Shown in pieces: positions 1 through 13,273 of a stretch of 64,000 nt of DNA. The stretch comes from Paramacrobiotus metropolitanus (Eukaryota; Tardigrada; Eutardigrada; Parachela; Macrobiotidae), in NCBI RefSeq assembly GCF_019649055.1, contig NW_026570367.1, positions 62,001 to 126,000 of the forward strand, read 5' to 3'. A program made the position numbers and the translations under genes. Below the pieces are notes generated by a model. The model saw nothing but the letters and a program-made list of their open reading frames with translations, did not search any database and was not told the origin of the DNA. The stretch's first letter is position 1; each line of letters begins with the position of its first letter.

Positions 1-260
1 TATTTTGCGTCGGGTTTAAAGCAGAAGCGTCCGCAATGAAAGTTGAACTGGAAACGCTTTCTTACACAAAATATGTATAGTTCCCATAATGTGAGATATC
101 AGAATTAAAAAAATAAAGTAGAGATTAAAAGTCAGCCGGCGATGCATAGCAGCAAATACTGAAAAGTAATGATTTGATAAATTTTTCTCTATGTGCATAC
201 AAGATCAAGAACATTTGCACTTTCATAATATCACTTTAAAAAACTGGAAATCAAACCCAC
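1..260. other. Left edge, intron of the first gene
   Basis: This stretch follows the donor of the minus-strand exon at 261-467 and should be intronic. An open frame on the minus strand (16-198) is hydrophobic and starts without an obvious acceptor in the matching phase, so I did not accept it as an exon. The rest of the gene lies left of the window. Confidence 0.4.
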
Positions 261-467
261 CTTTTGTGTTCGCTTTCGCTCTTCTTGTTCTCGTTGATAG
301 TTTCGTTCTTCGGTTTCTTTGATGGCACAGTCCAGTTCATGCAGCAGGGATTCCGAAACCAACTGGCTTTCACTTTTTTCTGGAAGTTTTTTGTTACTGA
401 CCGCCTCGCCTTTGAACCACTCAATCCACGCTCTCAGTGACCAGTCATTCGATCCCATTTTCACCAT
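261..467 (-). CDS. First coding exon of an unrecognised gene (partial)
   Basis: An ATG at 467 opens 69 codons that end exactly at a GTGGGT donor (phase 0, intron beginning at 260). A second in-frame ATG sits four codons in (458). The peptide starts with a Trp-rich stretch (NDWSLRAWIEWFKGE) and passes into a highly charged Glu/Arg/Lys/Gln segment (around residues 45-69) that looks like the start of a helix or coiled coil. No signal peptide or membrane segment is visible. I do not recognise the family. The gene runs leftwards out of the window, so only its N-terminus is available. Codon content and the clean donor support a real exon, but nothing in the window confirms it. Confidence 0.45.
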
Positions 468-3270
468 ATATGCAATTTGTTCTCAGTCAGCAGCTATAAT
501 TAAAGCATGCTTTACTTTTGCGTAAAAAATCCGATCTGTGCAGAGACGTCGTATAGAATACGTATTCTGAATTTTAAACTGCAACATCGCATTACGGTCG
601 CTGACATTTCCAATAAACATCGCACATACACGCACTCTGGACGCTGTCGTCGGTTCGTAATTAACTGCCAAGTGTCAACTGCTCGCAGATAAGATTACAG
701 ATTCGCGATCCAGTGACGAAAAATTAATGACAATACTTTTATAAAACCGACAATTAGAATATTACTTTTCAGTTTAGCTCGTTTTCCAAATTTGTTGAAA
801 ATAGGTTATCGAAGAAGTTCTGTTGTATTTACTTACAACTTTTGCTGATGACGGATTTATGGAGCCGGTTGACTTTCACACAGTTTACAACCTCACGAGT
901 AAGTGAGGACGAAAACTAATACAAAGATAGAAAGACAATAGGGTCACTTAGAACAGAGCAAATTAGCGTTTTAACTTCTAGATATCACGACTTAACGTTT
1001 AGAAAAAAGGACATCTTTCCTTATAGCGGAGCTCATATCGATATTTCAGGAAGCTGTGCAACTAGTAAGTACTGGTTTTTAGCATTAGGTAACGCTCATG
1101 GATTCGGGCACATACGGAAGTGCAGCATAAAACGGAACCGATCGATATCCTTTACATTCTGGAAATGTGCAACAGAAATCGATGCAGTAATTCGCTTTAC
1201 CTGAGAGGAGAAATACGTGATCATGAAAACTGCTGGCAGCTGATTACCTAATCGACCTTGAATGGAGAAATTTCTGGATGCACCAATCAACCGGCTCCAG
1301 CATGGGTGCTCGTAGATCTTTTATGCAGCCAAATCGGCACTTAATCCAAACAGTTCGTCCGATCTGCGGTTTTCAAATGTTCAACAAACGTTGCGCAACA
1401 CAATCCCACCATCTACTCTTCCGCCTATCTTTGTACTACTTTGTAATTAACGATAAGACCCTCCCAATGTATTTGTATATGCCGACCTTATAAAAATTTA
1501 CGCTTTCTGCATGCTGTGGTTTGACGTGTAAAAAACATGTTTCACTAATTATTTAACAATAATAATTCTGTACTGTCGGCAGTTGACGAATACTGTTCTA
1601 GTGTAAATGATTTAATACAATAATACCCACTATTTATATTAAATAATAAGTGTAATCGTATGCAGTATGAATGACGAGGTTTGCTAACGAGCAACAGAAA
1701 CTGAAAGTGCGCGGTCTTATTAATAAAATACTTCGTTGTGGCAGTAGATTCTCCCCTGTAATACTCATACGGAAATACTTCAGAATAGTATTAAAGTTAA
1801 TTATTAATGTACGATTTGCTTCGGTTTTACGGTACCAACACGAGAGCAAAAAAATATAATGATATATATATATATATATATAAAATAAAATACAATAATA
1901 GGTATGGAATAATACTGCTCTGAAGTTATTATGCACAGTTAATACTATAGCTAAAATGTAGATCAAACGGTAAGATGACCTTTACAGCACTAGTTACCTT
2001 GGCTAGAATCACTGCTAGAATCAAGATCTCCAGCCCTCCTGGATCAGACCTGGCTAAATTTAGTAATTACAGTATCCATGGAATAATTATGGAGATGTTA
2101 CAAGAAATGCTTACAAACTTGGATGGATCATTCCGCTTGTACTCAAAGGTTCAAAATATTTAAGCGGCCAGAATACTACTCTAATGCTGGTTTGGAGTTA
2201 CTTAATTTTGCGGCTCGTTCGTAGTCTGTAGCTCATGTTTAATGGTTATCACTTACTAGTTACACAGGGAAGGCACATGGAAGGCGTTCGAGCTCGTTAC
2301 AATTAAGTACCGAATTAGCATAACAATGTTATAATTCGGCATCCACATTAAATTACTTAACGTTATGATTATTTTTAGGTTCTTAACCATTTGTAACTTA
2401 TCGTCATTTAATGGTACTCTAGGTATTGTGGCAGTCTTTCACTCAACGCAAGGAGCACATGCACTGCAAAATTACTCCACTTAATTATGCAGGGCTTCGG
2501 TTAATTATGATGATAATTATTATTTTTGTAAAATCGTTTTGTGTTGTTATAATGTTATTCTGCCGCCTTCAACACAGTACGTGGCTCACTGGCTACTGCG
2601 TGCTACGGTGTTTATGCAGTGCTTGTAGAAGCACGTGTTTATGCAGCGCTCCATTGCGTCCTAAATGTATGTATCAATGTATGTGCCAGCAAATCATCCC
2701 AGAATCCAGATCCACCCAGTGGTACCCACGTCTGCAGTTTTACAGAACTGTTACGTTAGCCATGCCAATAAACGGCATCAGTTACAAGTTATATTTTCCG
2801 GATCCGGCACTAAGTATTAGTAGTACGTACATAAACTACATACATGTGCAGTATAGTGTACGGATTTTTGTACCCGACGGTGGTAGGACGACGCGAGCCA
2901 CTGCCACATGTTGCTTGCGCTCTGGTGTACTTATGATAGATAGTTCGAGTTTTATCAGGCGAATCTTTTAAAATCAACATCAAATTTTGTAAATTTTTAT
3001 TTATTTGGGTGTTCCCAGCTCTCTGAAAATATTGTGCTGCTCTTATCGCGGCTGATAAAAGATAAACCCAGAATGCACGTTGCAGCCTGTGCTCGTCTGC
3101 GAGAAACTGTTCTGCCGCTGAACCTTGAGTCTGGCGCTTTCTACCGGTGATTCCGTGATTGGCATGTGGGCAGGTCCATTATCTGTTGGTTAGATCTGCC
3201 GATTTAGCCCTGACAGAGGGATGCGTGGTAGATTGCATCGTTTTACACCGCGTTAGTTGTGATCAACATC
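468..3270. other. Intergenic, divergent promoter region
   Basis: About 2.8 kb between two divergent starts (467 minus, 3271 plus). It is AT-rich and holds a short TA-dinucleotide run (about 1861-1882). A 181-codon plus-strand frame at 2426-2971 has no family-like features and I treat it as chance. 5' UTR exons for either gene may lie here but cannot be placed. Confidence 0.5.
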
Positions 3271-6200
3271 ATGGTGAAAACAACAGCAACCTACGTTGTG
3301 GATGCTCACGACGGTGAGGAAAAAGTGGCCTTGAAGCCTCCGAGCTCCGAGAAGACCCCCGCCAGAGCCGCGCCGATCGTCGTCGCACCAGATGGAGGCT
3401 ATGGATGGTAATGACAATCGGCGCTGTCAGCGCTTCTCGGGTGTTTATCAGGCTATGTTTACCTAGGGTTATCCTCGTCGCCTCCTTCGCCATCAATGTT
3501 ATTGTCGATGGGATTGTCTTCTCCTTCGGGATGCTGCTCAATCCGCTGATTGAGCAGTTCAGTCAGGAAGCCGTCGTTCCCTGGGCTGGTTCGTTGCAGT
3601 CGGGCTGCTATTTGCTAGCAGGTTGGCTGCGTTGTTTGTTGAGGGTGGTGCGGGCAGATGCATAATGAAATTCCTGTTGTAGGACCGGTGGTTAGTGGAC
3701 TGTGTAACAAGTATGGAGCCCGACTTGTTAGCGTTGTCGGTTCGTTCATTGTGGCCGCCGCCATGGCCACCAGCGCTTTTGCCTCGGAACTGTGGCAGTT
3801 TATCGTCCTGTACGGGCTGGTAAGCGGTAAGTTCCTCGAGATCTGGGAATGTATTTTAATTATCCACTTCGTTGCTGTTTGCGCCGAATGACGATTTCTG
3901 TTGTAGTATTTTAGTATTTATTTCAAGCTTTTTAAAAGTTTTGTTTGCCTCGTGGCTTACTGGTAAAATTTTCGTTGCTGTAGTGCCAGTTTATGATTTT
4001 TTTAAAAAAGTTTTTGTTTTTAACGTGGTTTTTGAAACTTTCAATTGATGCCGTAAACTTTAGGAACGATTATTTCCGCAATAATCGTTTGCCTGCATTT
4101 TAGTAATTTTGTAACATTTGGATGTATTTAATTGGAAAATTACTGCTCTTGTAAATTTGTTTGTGAAAGCGCTGCGGTACTGGCTTGATTGTTGTGGTTT
4201 TTGACACAATAATGATGTGGTAGACTGGCAAATGTTGCTGTTTAATTTGCAGTTTGTGCACGCATGATTAATGGTGTATGCGTTGACGTGCTTGGGGGAA
4301 GCATGTCAGAGTTTATTAATTCTGTTTGCACGGCTTCCTGGTATGCAGGGTGTCAGTGACGTACGAATGTATTTTATTAACATTTTTTCAGAGATGGTTT
4401 GTACAATTCGAAGTTCTGATGGTTTTTAGATTTAACAAAATTTCGCGAAATTTCGCATACGTAATAATTCAGATTGTTTAGCAATGCATTACATTGTCCT
4501 GTGCAGCTAAATAAGTATCCATTATGAAGCTTCAGAAGTAATGTCGTCGTACTAAGTTTTGTTTTACGAAAATGACCGTTTGAAAGCAGAATTATGGTAG
4601 CTGCATGCACTCAAATTTAGATACGGCACCGGACACGATAAGTCGCTGTTAAGCGATTCCTTCCGCATTATTATTGGTAATGATTATAAGTGTTTGTCTG
4701 ACTAGGGATTGGATTTGGATTCGTATATCTGCCGGCCATCGTTATCGTAGGCGTATATTTCGACAAACGACGAGCTTTTGCCACAGGTTTGGCGGTGGCC
4801 GGATCGGGTATCGGTGGGTTTATGTTCCCGCCGATTATTGAACCTTTACTGGAGTATTATGGCTGGCGAGGCACGGTCTTGATTATGGCTGGCATTGCTC
4901 TTAATTGTGCAATTTTTGCTGCTCTTTTCCGACCACTGCTCCCCACTCACCGGCCTGAAGAAGCAGACACGGAGATGCATCGTTCAGAAAGCTTTCTCAA
5001 ACGTATCGAAGCCGCACGAAATGCACGAATTAATATGCTAAATTCCAACATGGATGTTAGCGATCAAGAAGGTATTAATTAATTCCCGAAATGATGATTA
5101 ATTGGCTGTCATACTTCTCTGGTATTGCCCGTTGTCAGCCACAACCGGACGGCGGTGGGCCCGAGCGCGCTTGTTTTTACTGTACTTAGAACGTTACGCT
5201 TGTAGGTGCAGTTACACCACGTCAGGGCATTCATTTGGAAAACATCACAGAAAGCGAAATGGAACCCGAAAGTGGGCAGTATTCAGTCAAAACTGTGGAG
5301 ATAACCTATCAGCCGCGCTCTGCCGGAAATATTAATGAATCAGATGCGATACGGATGAGTAGCACCGGTGTACTGCATCGAGCTGGGTCTCGTGAGCGTA
5401 GTCTGGAACGGCGTTTCTCTTCATCGAGTCGGAAAAGCATTCCCTCGGAGTCACCGGCACCCTTCACCAAGCCCGATGTACTATATTCAGGATCGGTGCA
5501 TAATCTGCCAGAGGTTCGGCAATTCGGCGGTAGCATTCATGACTTCCGCGCCAGCCTGAATGCCATCGATGCCGAGAAAAACGCCAAGCGAAACAAATCC
5601 TTGGCCGGATCGGCTCGACGCATTATCGGCCAGATGTTAGATGTGTCGCTGTTGCGTAGTCCCACTTTTTTACTAACGTGCGTGACTTCTTTTATGACAC
5701 TGGCTGGATTCTTTGTTCCTTTCGTCTTTATTAAAGCATTTGTCTCCGAAAGAGGTATAACCGACAGTGAAGCGACTTGGGTTTTAATGGTAAGTAAGGT
5801 CTGCAGTATTCCTGTTTTTACTTACTAGTCGCCACAGCGAATCAGCGATACTACAGCTTTTACGTCAAAGATTTTAGCGATAATCTGGTAGTATGTAAAG
5901 CATCTCTGTGTCATAATTATTTCCGCAACGTTTTTTAAGAATTTTCACATCTGTTTTTCACCTATCACCAGCGATCAGTACACTCGTTCTTATATCTTGT
6001 GTTTCTACAGTCCATAAGTGTGACCAATACGATTGGCCGTATTGTGGTTGGATTTATCTCCGATATGCCCAAAGTGGATCCCATCGTCGTGGCCTGTTCC
6101 GCTCTGATTGTTGGAGGCATTTGTACAGTATTTTTCCCTTTGATGAGCACTATGGCCTTGTTCGTTACGTACGCTTTGATCTTTGGGCTTTCTATATGTA

Positions 6201-6686
6201 AGTCCGAGCTCGTTGAAATCGTACTTCGAAGTTTTGTTTGAAATAATCTGATTTATTCTATCTTAAATTTTAGCGGCCTTTGCGGCGCTGCGTTCGATTA
6301 TTTTGGTGGATTTATTTGGAATTGCAATGCTCAATAACTCGTTTGGTCTGCAAATGTTGTTCCAAGGCATCGCAGCCTTGGTTGGTTCTCCCATTGCGGG
6401 TAATGATTAACTCAATATCATATGATTTTCAATATCATACAGCACAGTTTTTTGTGATTCGGAAACTGCAGCGTTTGAAGGAAATTGTCGTTTTCTGCGT
6501 TCTCTGGCCTTTAATTGTCTGCTTTACTTTGCAGGGGCTTTGGCAAAAGCGACTGGTTCGAAGGATAGCACGTTTTATTTTGCCGGAGTTCTGATCGGCG
6601 TATCCGGTGCACTGTTATTCCCGGCTAAGCTGGTTCTCCGATGGGAAAGACGGCGATTCCCGGGATCAGCGGCGTCCAAGAGATAA
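3271..6686 (+). CDS. Monocarboxylate transporter (SLC16 / MCT family)
   Basis: Eight coding exons: 3271-3407, 3467-3621, 3683-3826, 4706-5071, 5206-5789, 6011-6197, 6274-6399, 6535-6686. They join in frame to 616 residues. The SLC16 signature (DGGYGWV, residues 41-47) is split by intron 1 and opens the first membrane helix. It is followed by typical MCT helices (GIVFSFG; FGFVYLPAIVIVG; FDKRRAFATGLAVAGSG), a long hydrophilic Ser/Arg-rich loop encoded mainly by exon 5 (the usual TM6-TM7 loop), and a C-terminal half with GRIVVGFISD and GSPIAGALAKATG. The family carries lactate, pyruvate, ketone bodies or related carboxylates across the plasma membrane, usually with a proton. Some members carry other substrates, so the cargo here is unknown. 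The first ATG has a good context (catcATGG). Human MCTs are about 430-540 residues, so this one is long because of the loop. Convergent with the SLC27 gene. Confidence 0.93.
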
Positions 6687-7645
6687 GACAGTGGGAGATG
6701 TTGAGTACTGTAATCTCAGAGATCACTGAACCATTTGGTTTTCTCATCGGAGCGGTGTTCGACAGTAAAATCAGTTCGACTGCAGTTATGTCGAAACAGG
6801 AAATCAAAACATTGTTGCGGCTCATGGGATACAGAAGTTCCTTATGTAATTATATTGTCTTTGTGTTGCTGCGTACTCCTTCGGCCAAGATGACTTGCTC
6901 AGTAGGTCTTTTAAAATCTGAGAGACCATATTTTTGTCGATTTTGTAAATGAATAAAATAACTGGGTTAAATGGGTACACTAAGCCAGTCTGTTTTTGTC
7001 ATTTCATTGTGTTAATGTGTCTGAAACGGTTTGATTAAATTTATTAAATTTGAGCTCCATTTGTGACTTGCTTTTGTATCTCATTTTACTGATCCGATTG
7101 CGGCATTTTGGTTCTATCGATATTATAAGAACGAGTGCTCAAAAGATACAAAAATATTACTTGCACTGACCAGAGTGGTTCTTCGACACACAAAAAGAAA
7201 ATTCAATTCCAACCATTAAAATGCACAAGAAACCTGGTCCGAGGGGACAACATTAAAACAAGTTAATTAAGCAGTAACAGAGTGAAACAGTAACGTTTAT
7301 GATACAGAATAAAACAGTTCACCCTGTAAAATTAGTAAAACCAAATAAAAAACAACATAAATGAACTAAGCATTTGCTAGAAGCCCAAAAATCGCTGCCC
7401 TTCACTTAAAAAATTTGTCGCTTAAGTTAGTTGCCATTGTAATCAATAATACAGGGTAGACAGATACAATAATAAAATAAAATTTCTTGGCACCGTTCGA
7501 TGTTAGCGAAAATATTACAAAAGCAAAAACATAAGTGGCGTTCGACGTCCTCACAGCGGTTGCCCAGTGGATCATAAAGCGGAAATGATGAAAGAGATCA
7601 AAGTGAAGTCCACAGGTGGAAAATTTCATGTCATCTTGCGTGCGT
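6687..7645. other. Convergent intergenic / 3' UTR region
   Basis: This region lies between the stop codons of the monocarboxylate transporter (+) and the SLC27 gene (-). It contains the transporter's probable AATAAA, and TTTATT at 7040-7045 that could serve the minus-strand gene. No coding signal is visible on either strand. Confidence 0.5.
6952..6957 (+). promoter_or_regulatory. Poly(A) signal, monocarboxylate transporter
   Basis: AATAAA about 265 nt after the stop codon. It is the first canonical hexamer downstream of the transporter and fits a short 3' UTR. Confidence 0.5.
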
Positions 7646-10600
7646 TTAATAACGCACTTTGCCGTTGACAATCTGTCGATAGTTGTCAGGTAACATTAAT
7701 TTATATTCATCCACACTGGGATCAAGGTAATACAGGACATCACGGCCCAAACACTGTGGATCAAATCCTTCTTCCTTCAGGCGACTTTTAATCAGTTTAA
7801 AGGTACCTATAAAGGGAATTAATGAAACACAAGTTCCGATCCTAATTTTACCGGCAATCTGGACAATTTCCAATTATGAGTCTGTACAGTCCAGGTTGTC
7901 CCGCCGGACATAGAAATGATAGAATCACTGCACTATGGTACCTGTTTCTTCAACTTGAGAAACGAATCTAACAAACAACGGCCGAGCATAAGAGGGTAGG
8001 GAATGTTTCATTTCATCGCTCAGCTTGCGTAAATCATGCTTCCGCTCATCCCCAGTTATGCATACCATACCCGCCTTTCCTTCGTAGCCTACAAGATAAT
8101 GTTAAGCTAATCGAATATCCTGCAACAGCATATTTTTAAAAGCAAATCATTAATACGTTCATTCACCAGTTCTTCACCGTTCTACGGTAATAATAACGAA
8201 TACTGTAACCTTATTTCCGGATTTTAAATCTCGCAGCGGTTACCTGGGACCGAAACCCCAAAAACTACCACAGCTTCCAATCCCACAATCTTTCCAATAG
8301 CTGCTTCCACTTCATTGGTTGATACGTTCTCGCCCTTCCAACGGAATGTATCACCTGTCCGGTCTCTAAAGTATAAGTATCCGTAATCGTCCATGACCAA
8401 AATATCACCTACAACAGGCATGGACATCGCGTTTAGCTAAATTTTAAAAGCATTTAAGAAACCATGGCACAAAACGCTTTGCATTTGCACTAACCCGTTA
8501 AAAAGGCCAAATCGCCTTTGCGAAAGACATCGTGAGCAATTTTCTTCATTGTGGCCTCTTGGTTACAGTAACCGTCAAATTTGTGGATACCGGAAGTCTT
8601 AATCTTCCCCACCAATTCTCCAGCTTCCCCTAGAATCGACAGCTAAACTGAGAGACGCTCAAATGTTTCTACGTCTAATAAACCGGAAAGGAAGCAGCAC
8701 ACAGAAATCTTAGTATTAAACAAATTTCGCAAACTATGCACGCTTACCTGGTTTACAAGGAATGCACATCCCTTTGCTATCCCGCAACGGCTCGCCGGTC
8801 TCAGGATGCGCCCGAATCAATTTAACGGGATAGATCCATGGCACGATTCGAGAAACAAATCCCACCGCACCGATTGTGTTGTCAATATTAATCAGGCTAG
8901 CGTTACCTTCCGTAGCCCCATAGAATTCAGCCATTTGCTTCACACCGAAACGTTTCTGAAAGTCCGCCCAGATCTGGTTACGTAAGCCATTTCCGAACAT
9001 TAACCGTACACGATGCATTCGATCAGTGGGAGATTCCTTTTGCGAGAGAATGTAGCGACAAATTTCACCGATGTATTGAGCAATCTAAAAAGTTTGGTCT
9101 AGCATGATTCGGTCCTTTTCGGTAGCTCATGCACGATCATACCGTGCAGTTGTACTGTATGCAATCTTTCCAAAACTGGGAAGCGGAAAATTTCTTGCGT
9201 ATCACAACCGTAATTCCTCCGACAATTGATTGCCCCATCCCCAAAACCCCTAAAAATAAACAGATTATAGATTTATAATAAAATATTCTGGAATGCATGT
9301 TTGATGTCACAGGCCCAACTTGAGGCTCCAAAAGGCCGGCTTTTCAAGATGAAACTGTTCTCTGAAAACAATCGTTAGTTTTCTTACCGCCAGCTGTATG
9401 GTACAAAGGCAATGCGCAATACATCACATCATCATCCTTAATATTGATCATCGTTTTCATTCCACATGACATATAGAAAAATCGTGCATGGCTAATAATC
9501 GCTGCTTTTGGAAGACCGGTGGTGCCGCTCGTGTAAATATAGAATAAGGTATTGGTAGAGCGTTTTACGCGTCCGTTCTGCAGAGAAAAATAATAAATTA
9601 GAATGCAAAGTAGCTGCGATACTGAATGGAATTGGGATGTCGTACAAATTCCGGACGGGATTTGGACATCTGCAGTAAAAGACGGTCGATGGACAGCACG
9701 TGCGGTGGATAAGGTGTTCCGGAAGGAATGGAACCCCGCTCACCGACCACGTAGATCGGCACGCCCATTATAGATGCACGCACTTCCTCAACGGCATCCC
9801 GCAGTTCTTCGCCCACAATAAGCGCTTTCATCTGCACCGCCTGCAGACTATGCAGCAAGGATTCTCCTCGCAACTGAAAATTGACCAATGCAGCGGCGCA
9901 ATCAATCTTGGACACTCCCAACCAGATTCCCACATATTCTGGCCTACAAAAGTATAATGGAATACAGTCCATCAGATTACAACATTTTCCTGTATTATAG
10001 CTATGTATACTAATAGCCAGTAATAGGAATAATCACTACTTTTTACGGCCTAAAAGGGATTGAACTTACTGATAAAATCGTAGTCTTTTAATCTTGATAG
10101 CACTTGCCCGTAAGCAAATACTGACTCATTTATATATATGTATAAATCTGGCATCGTATGCAAAACGCTCCCGAATAGGTAGGTACACAGTGAACTTCGA
10201 TCTTGATATGACTATAAAAATTTTAAGGCAGCTATTCTCGCATTACTTTTGTGCGCTTCCGGTTGTACACGCATCGTCACACTGAGTCACTCGAGGGAGT
10301 TTACCTGGACGTCATCAACAAAGCCACTGAGTCGCCAGCTGATAAGCTGGTGTGACTGGCAAAGAAGTGCGCCACCTGATTAGAATACTCCTCCATGTCG
10401 CGGAACGTCCACGTTTGCTCTTCGTAGCGGAATGCCGCCTTATCGGGTGTACTCCGTACATTACGCAAGAATACATCGGCGATGGTGGCATTCTGGCGTG
10501 CAAAACGCCACGTAATGATTTTCAAGCGGATCAGTCGACTCGCAGCTCTGTAAAAACGAATGGGTTTTACCACAAAAATGGAAAAACACCGAAATCGTTG

Positions 10601-11135
10601 TGAGAACAAAATAGCAATTACAGTCAACTACACGATTACAATGTTTGCAGGTTGTGACATTATACTATACATTACTGTCATAACTATTCGTACTCCCACA
10701 CTGCCGTCACTGCGCCACACAGCGCACAATACATAAAAGAAAAACAGTGATACAGGTATAGCAGCAGGATGATCAAGCACTGCGTCTAGTAACCGGAATG
10801 GAACCGGAAGTCGCTTCAAATAGCATAAGCGAAAAATCCTACCATACATACAATCATACGGTACGGAATCAGGCTACCCTGACTGATACGACCGTATCTT
10901 CCAGGAAGATATGTGGAACTTACACGATATCTCGGGGAAGAGTTTTCCATACAACCTTCCATGTTAGGCCGAGCGTATGGAAAATGAGATTGACGATAAC
11001 GGAAACGAAGAGCGCATAAATAAGGCGAATTTCCAAAAGTATCGCTCCAGCAATAAGAAGCAGTGTTACCAGCGTTTTCTGCAATACTGCTGAAAACTTC
11101 ACATTCCGGAAGAACGCAGATAAATTAGGGTCCAT
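7646..11135 (-). CDS. SLC27A: Long-chain fatty acid transport protein (SLC27A, acyl-CoA synthetase)
   Basis: Ten exons, in transcript order: 11135-10924, 10547-10305, 9943-9646, 9577-9388, 9249-9143, 9084-8748, 8629-8495, 8408-8244, 8088-7942, 7806-7646. They join to 664 residues, close to the usual 620-660. The N-terminal 70 residues carry hydrophobic membrane segments, as in FATP1/FATP4. The AMP-binding loop [12 protein letters not shown] is at residues 264-275. FATP hallmarks follow: [32 protein letters not shown], and a C-terminus ending in NGKVRY. The family couples uptake of long- or very-long-chain fatty acids to ATP-dependent CoA activation at the plasma membrane or ER. Sequence resembles the SLC27A1/A4 branch more than the liver FATP2/5 branch, by pattern only. 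All introns are GT-AG, and several are only 58-86 nt. Convergent with the upstream carboxylate transporter. Confidence 0.95.
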
Positions 11136-12623
11136 TTGTCAGATCTGTCAACAGGTTCGCATACGTAGAACAACTCACCAGAAAAAGAGTCAAATTTTCA
11201 TAGAATCAGCAGAGGATTCGCACACTTCTTCCTTACCGATGTTGTTTTCAGACAGTTTTCATCTACATGACGTCTACAGTTGAGATGATATCCAACTTGC
11301 TGCTTTCTCCGCAAAGTATAATTTCAGTCACTGCAAACCACAACTACGGGAATAATCCGCAAAAGTCGGAAAGGATGAATGAAAGTCGGTGAGGGCTGCT
11401 ACTGAGCTACTCATTCATTCATTTGCATCCAGTTCGGCGAAGATCCAGGAAATGTTCAGAGGCCAGACAATCATCCACGGTACAACGTTCACATTACTGA
11501 ACGAAAGGTTTATTGTCGTACAACCAGTAGAATTAAACGCTTACTACAAGTTTTGAATTTGGACCTTGTTACGGTACAATAAAAATCGCCGTTGAGGCGA
11601 AATTCCGAGAAGCTCAAACTCAAAGAATGCGCAAAGTGCTGATACCTTACGGCAGATAGGCTGTATAGCGCAAACGCATACGCAGTTCAAAGCAGTCAAA
11701 CTGGTATAGCACATGTGCTTTGCTTTGTGGGGTACTGCCGCATAGGCGCATATGCACAGTGTCGCACACCTGCGGCTTTTCTTCTGGCTCTTCTGTTATT
11801 AATTTTATTATTCGCAAAGTCTACAATTCAAAAAATGAAAATCTGACCATGGCGTGATTTTTTGGTTTGCCCCTGCAATGACAATCCCCTTATAATAAGT
11901 TGATTTTGTAAAACCTGCTCTTGATATATGCAGTGAACAGCACTATAAACATTTTATCAGGTGCCGGCAAGCCGGAGCCGCAAGATCGGTCTTGTGGTTA
12001 GATGGCCAGTCGGAAGAACGGGAAAGAGCAAACCAACCAAAGTCGAAGCAATGTTGCAACTTGCAAGTACTTTATAATGTGCTTTTTTTAATTCGTTATT
12101 TATTTGTAAGTGTTCCGAATTTAACAGCCAAAAAAGCCTGAGGGACCCGTAAGCCATCCACACAAACGCGTATCTATCAAATAATCGAAAATAATGTGAT
12201 ATGCGATATCTCCAACGTTGTGTAAGGCGCTTTCAAAACGCTAACACAGAAATAAAATACAAAAACATAACTTTCGAGATCTTATGTGCACTTGGTTGAA
12301 TGCCATATAAAAAAACTGAAGTGAGTGCCATATAAGAAAAACTGAAATATAAGAAAAATTGAAGAAAAACTAAAAAAGATTCTCTTCATTAATGATTAAA
12401 ATCTCCAGCATATCAGTGTATTTGTAATATCATTGATGTTAAATAACAACTAACAAGTTATAAGCTGGTATTTGTGAAATTGTACAATTGTTTTCCTTAC
12501 TCCTATTGTCATACATGAGAGAGCATTTAGAATCGGATTCTGTACTCGTAGTCGTTCAGCAAAATTCCATTAAAAGATGCTGGTAAATCACTACATAGTT
12601 TCACTACTTGCCTAAATGACTAA
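11136..12623. other. Intergenic, upstream of SLC27 gene
   Basis: Probable promoter and 5' UTR of the minus-strand SLC27 gene, followed by featureless AT-rich DNA. A short imperfect direct repeat (gtgccatataa... units at about 12300-12350) is the only local structure seen. No gene is supported. Confidence 0.5.
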
Positions 12624-13270
12624 CGAGGGAGATACCCGAACACGTCCGCGTCAGATCAGCATACACTTGGTACCATTAGAATCCTTAGAATTTCAGCTAT
12701 TTTCTTTGATAATCAAAATACCCCCAGATAAAGAACTCGAGTTCAGGGATCCCTGAGAAGCCAACACAGATAAGATGGCTGATTTCCATCGAAACGTCAG
12801 CAGACGCCATACAGAGCTATACGGCGCCTTGGTACGGATGCGAGATTGCGCAACCGTCTTTCAGCGACAAGTTCAATAGCGCTTTATCGATAGCTATCGC
12901 AGTTTTTTGACTCTGTAAGCGCATCAGCATCGACTGGCTCCGTACAGATCAATGCAACCGCGGATGCTGGTGCGCGCGACAGGGCAAAATAGGTGAGACA
13001 ACTGTCAAAGATACCAGTACAGAAACTACAGATTGCAGCCAGACTATTCGTAGCGCATGGCGTAGCTAGGCTGGACATTGCGTATGGCGCCTGCTGACGT
13101 TTCGATGGAAGTCAGCCATCATATCTATGCTGGCTTCTCAGAGATCACTAAACTCGAGTTCTTTATCTGGGGGTGTTTTGATTCTCGAAGAAAATAGCTG
13201 AAATTCTAAGGATTCTGATGGTACCAAGTGTATGCTGATCTGACGCGGACGTGTTCGGGTATCTCCCTCG
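12624..13270. mobile_element. Non-autonomous DNA transposon, TAA target-site duplication (Harbinger-like MITE)
   Basis: A 647-bp foldback element. Its terminal inverted repeats are about 190 bp (12624-12812 and 13081-13270), and the outermost roughly 50 bp match without mismatch (left end CGAGGGAGATACCCGAACAC). TAA flanks both ends directly (12621-12623 and 13271-13273), the target duplication typical of PIF/Harbinger elements. The 270-bp centre has no meaningful open frame, so it depends on a transposase encoded elsewhere. The superfamily is inferred from the 3-bp duplication only. Confidence 0.8.
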
Positions 13271-13273
13271 TAA

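Noticed and set aside
1861-1882. TA-dinucleotide microsatellite
   Set aside because: Only about 11 units, ordinary for AT-rich spacer DNA; noted but not of interest.
2426-2971. 181-codon plus-strand open frame
   Set aside because: Contains long Ile and Cys clusters typical of chance AT-rich reading, no family pattern, no splice context, and it overlaps nothing conserved.
12884-13078. 64-codon frame inside the foldback element as a possible transposase remnant
   Set aside because: No DDE-type or other transposase motif; too short, and it lies in the central spacer of a non-autonomous element.
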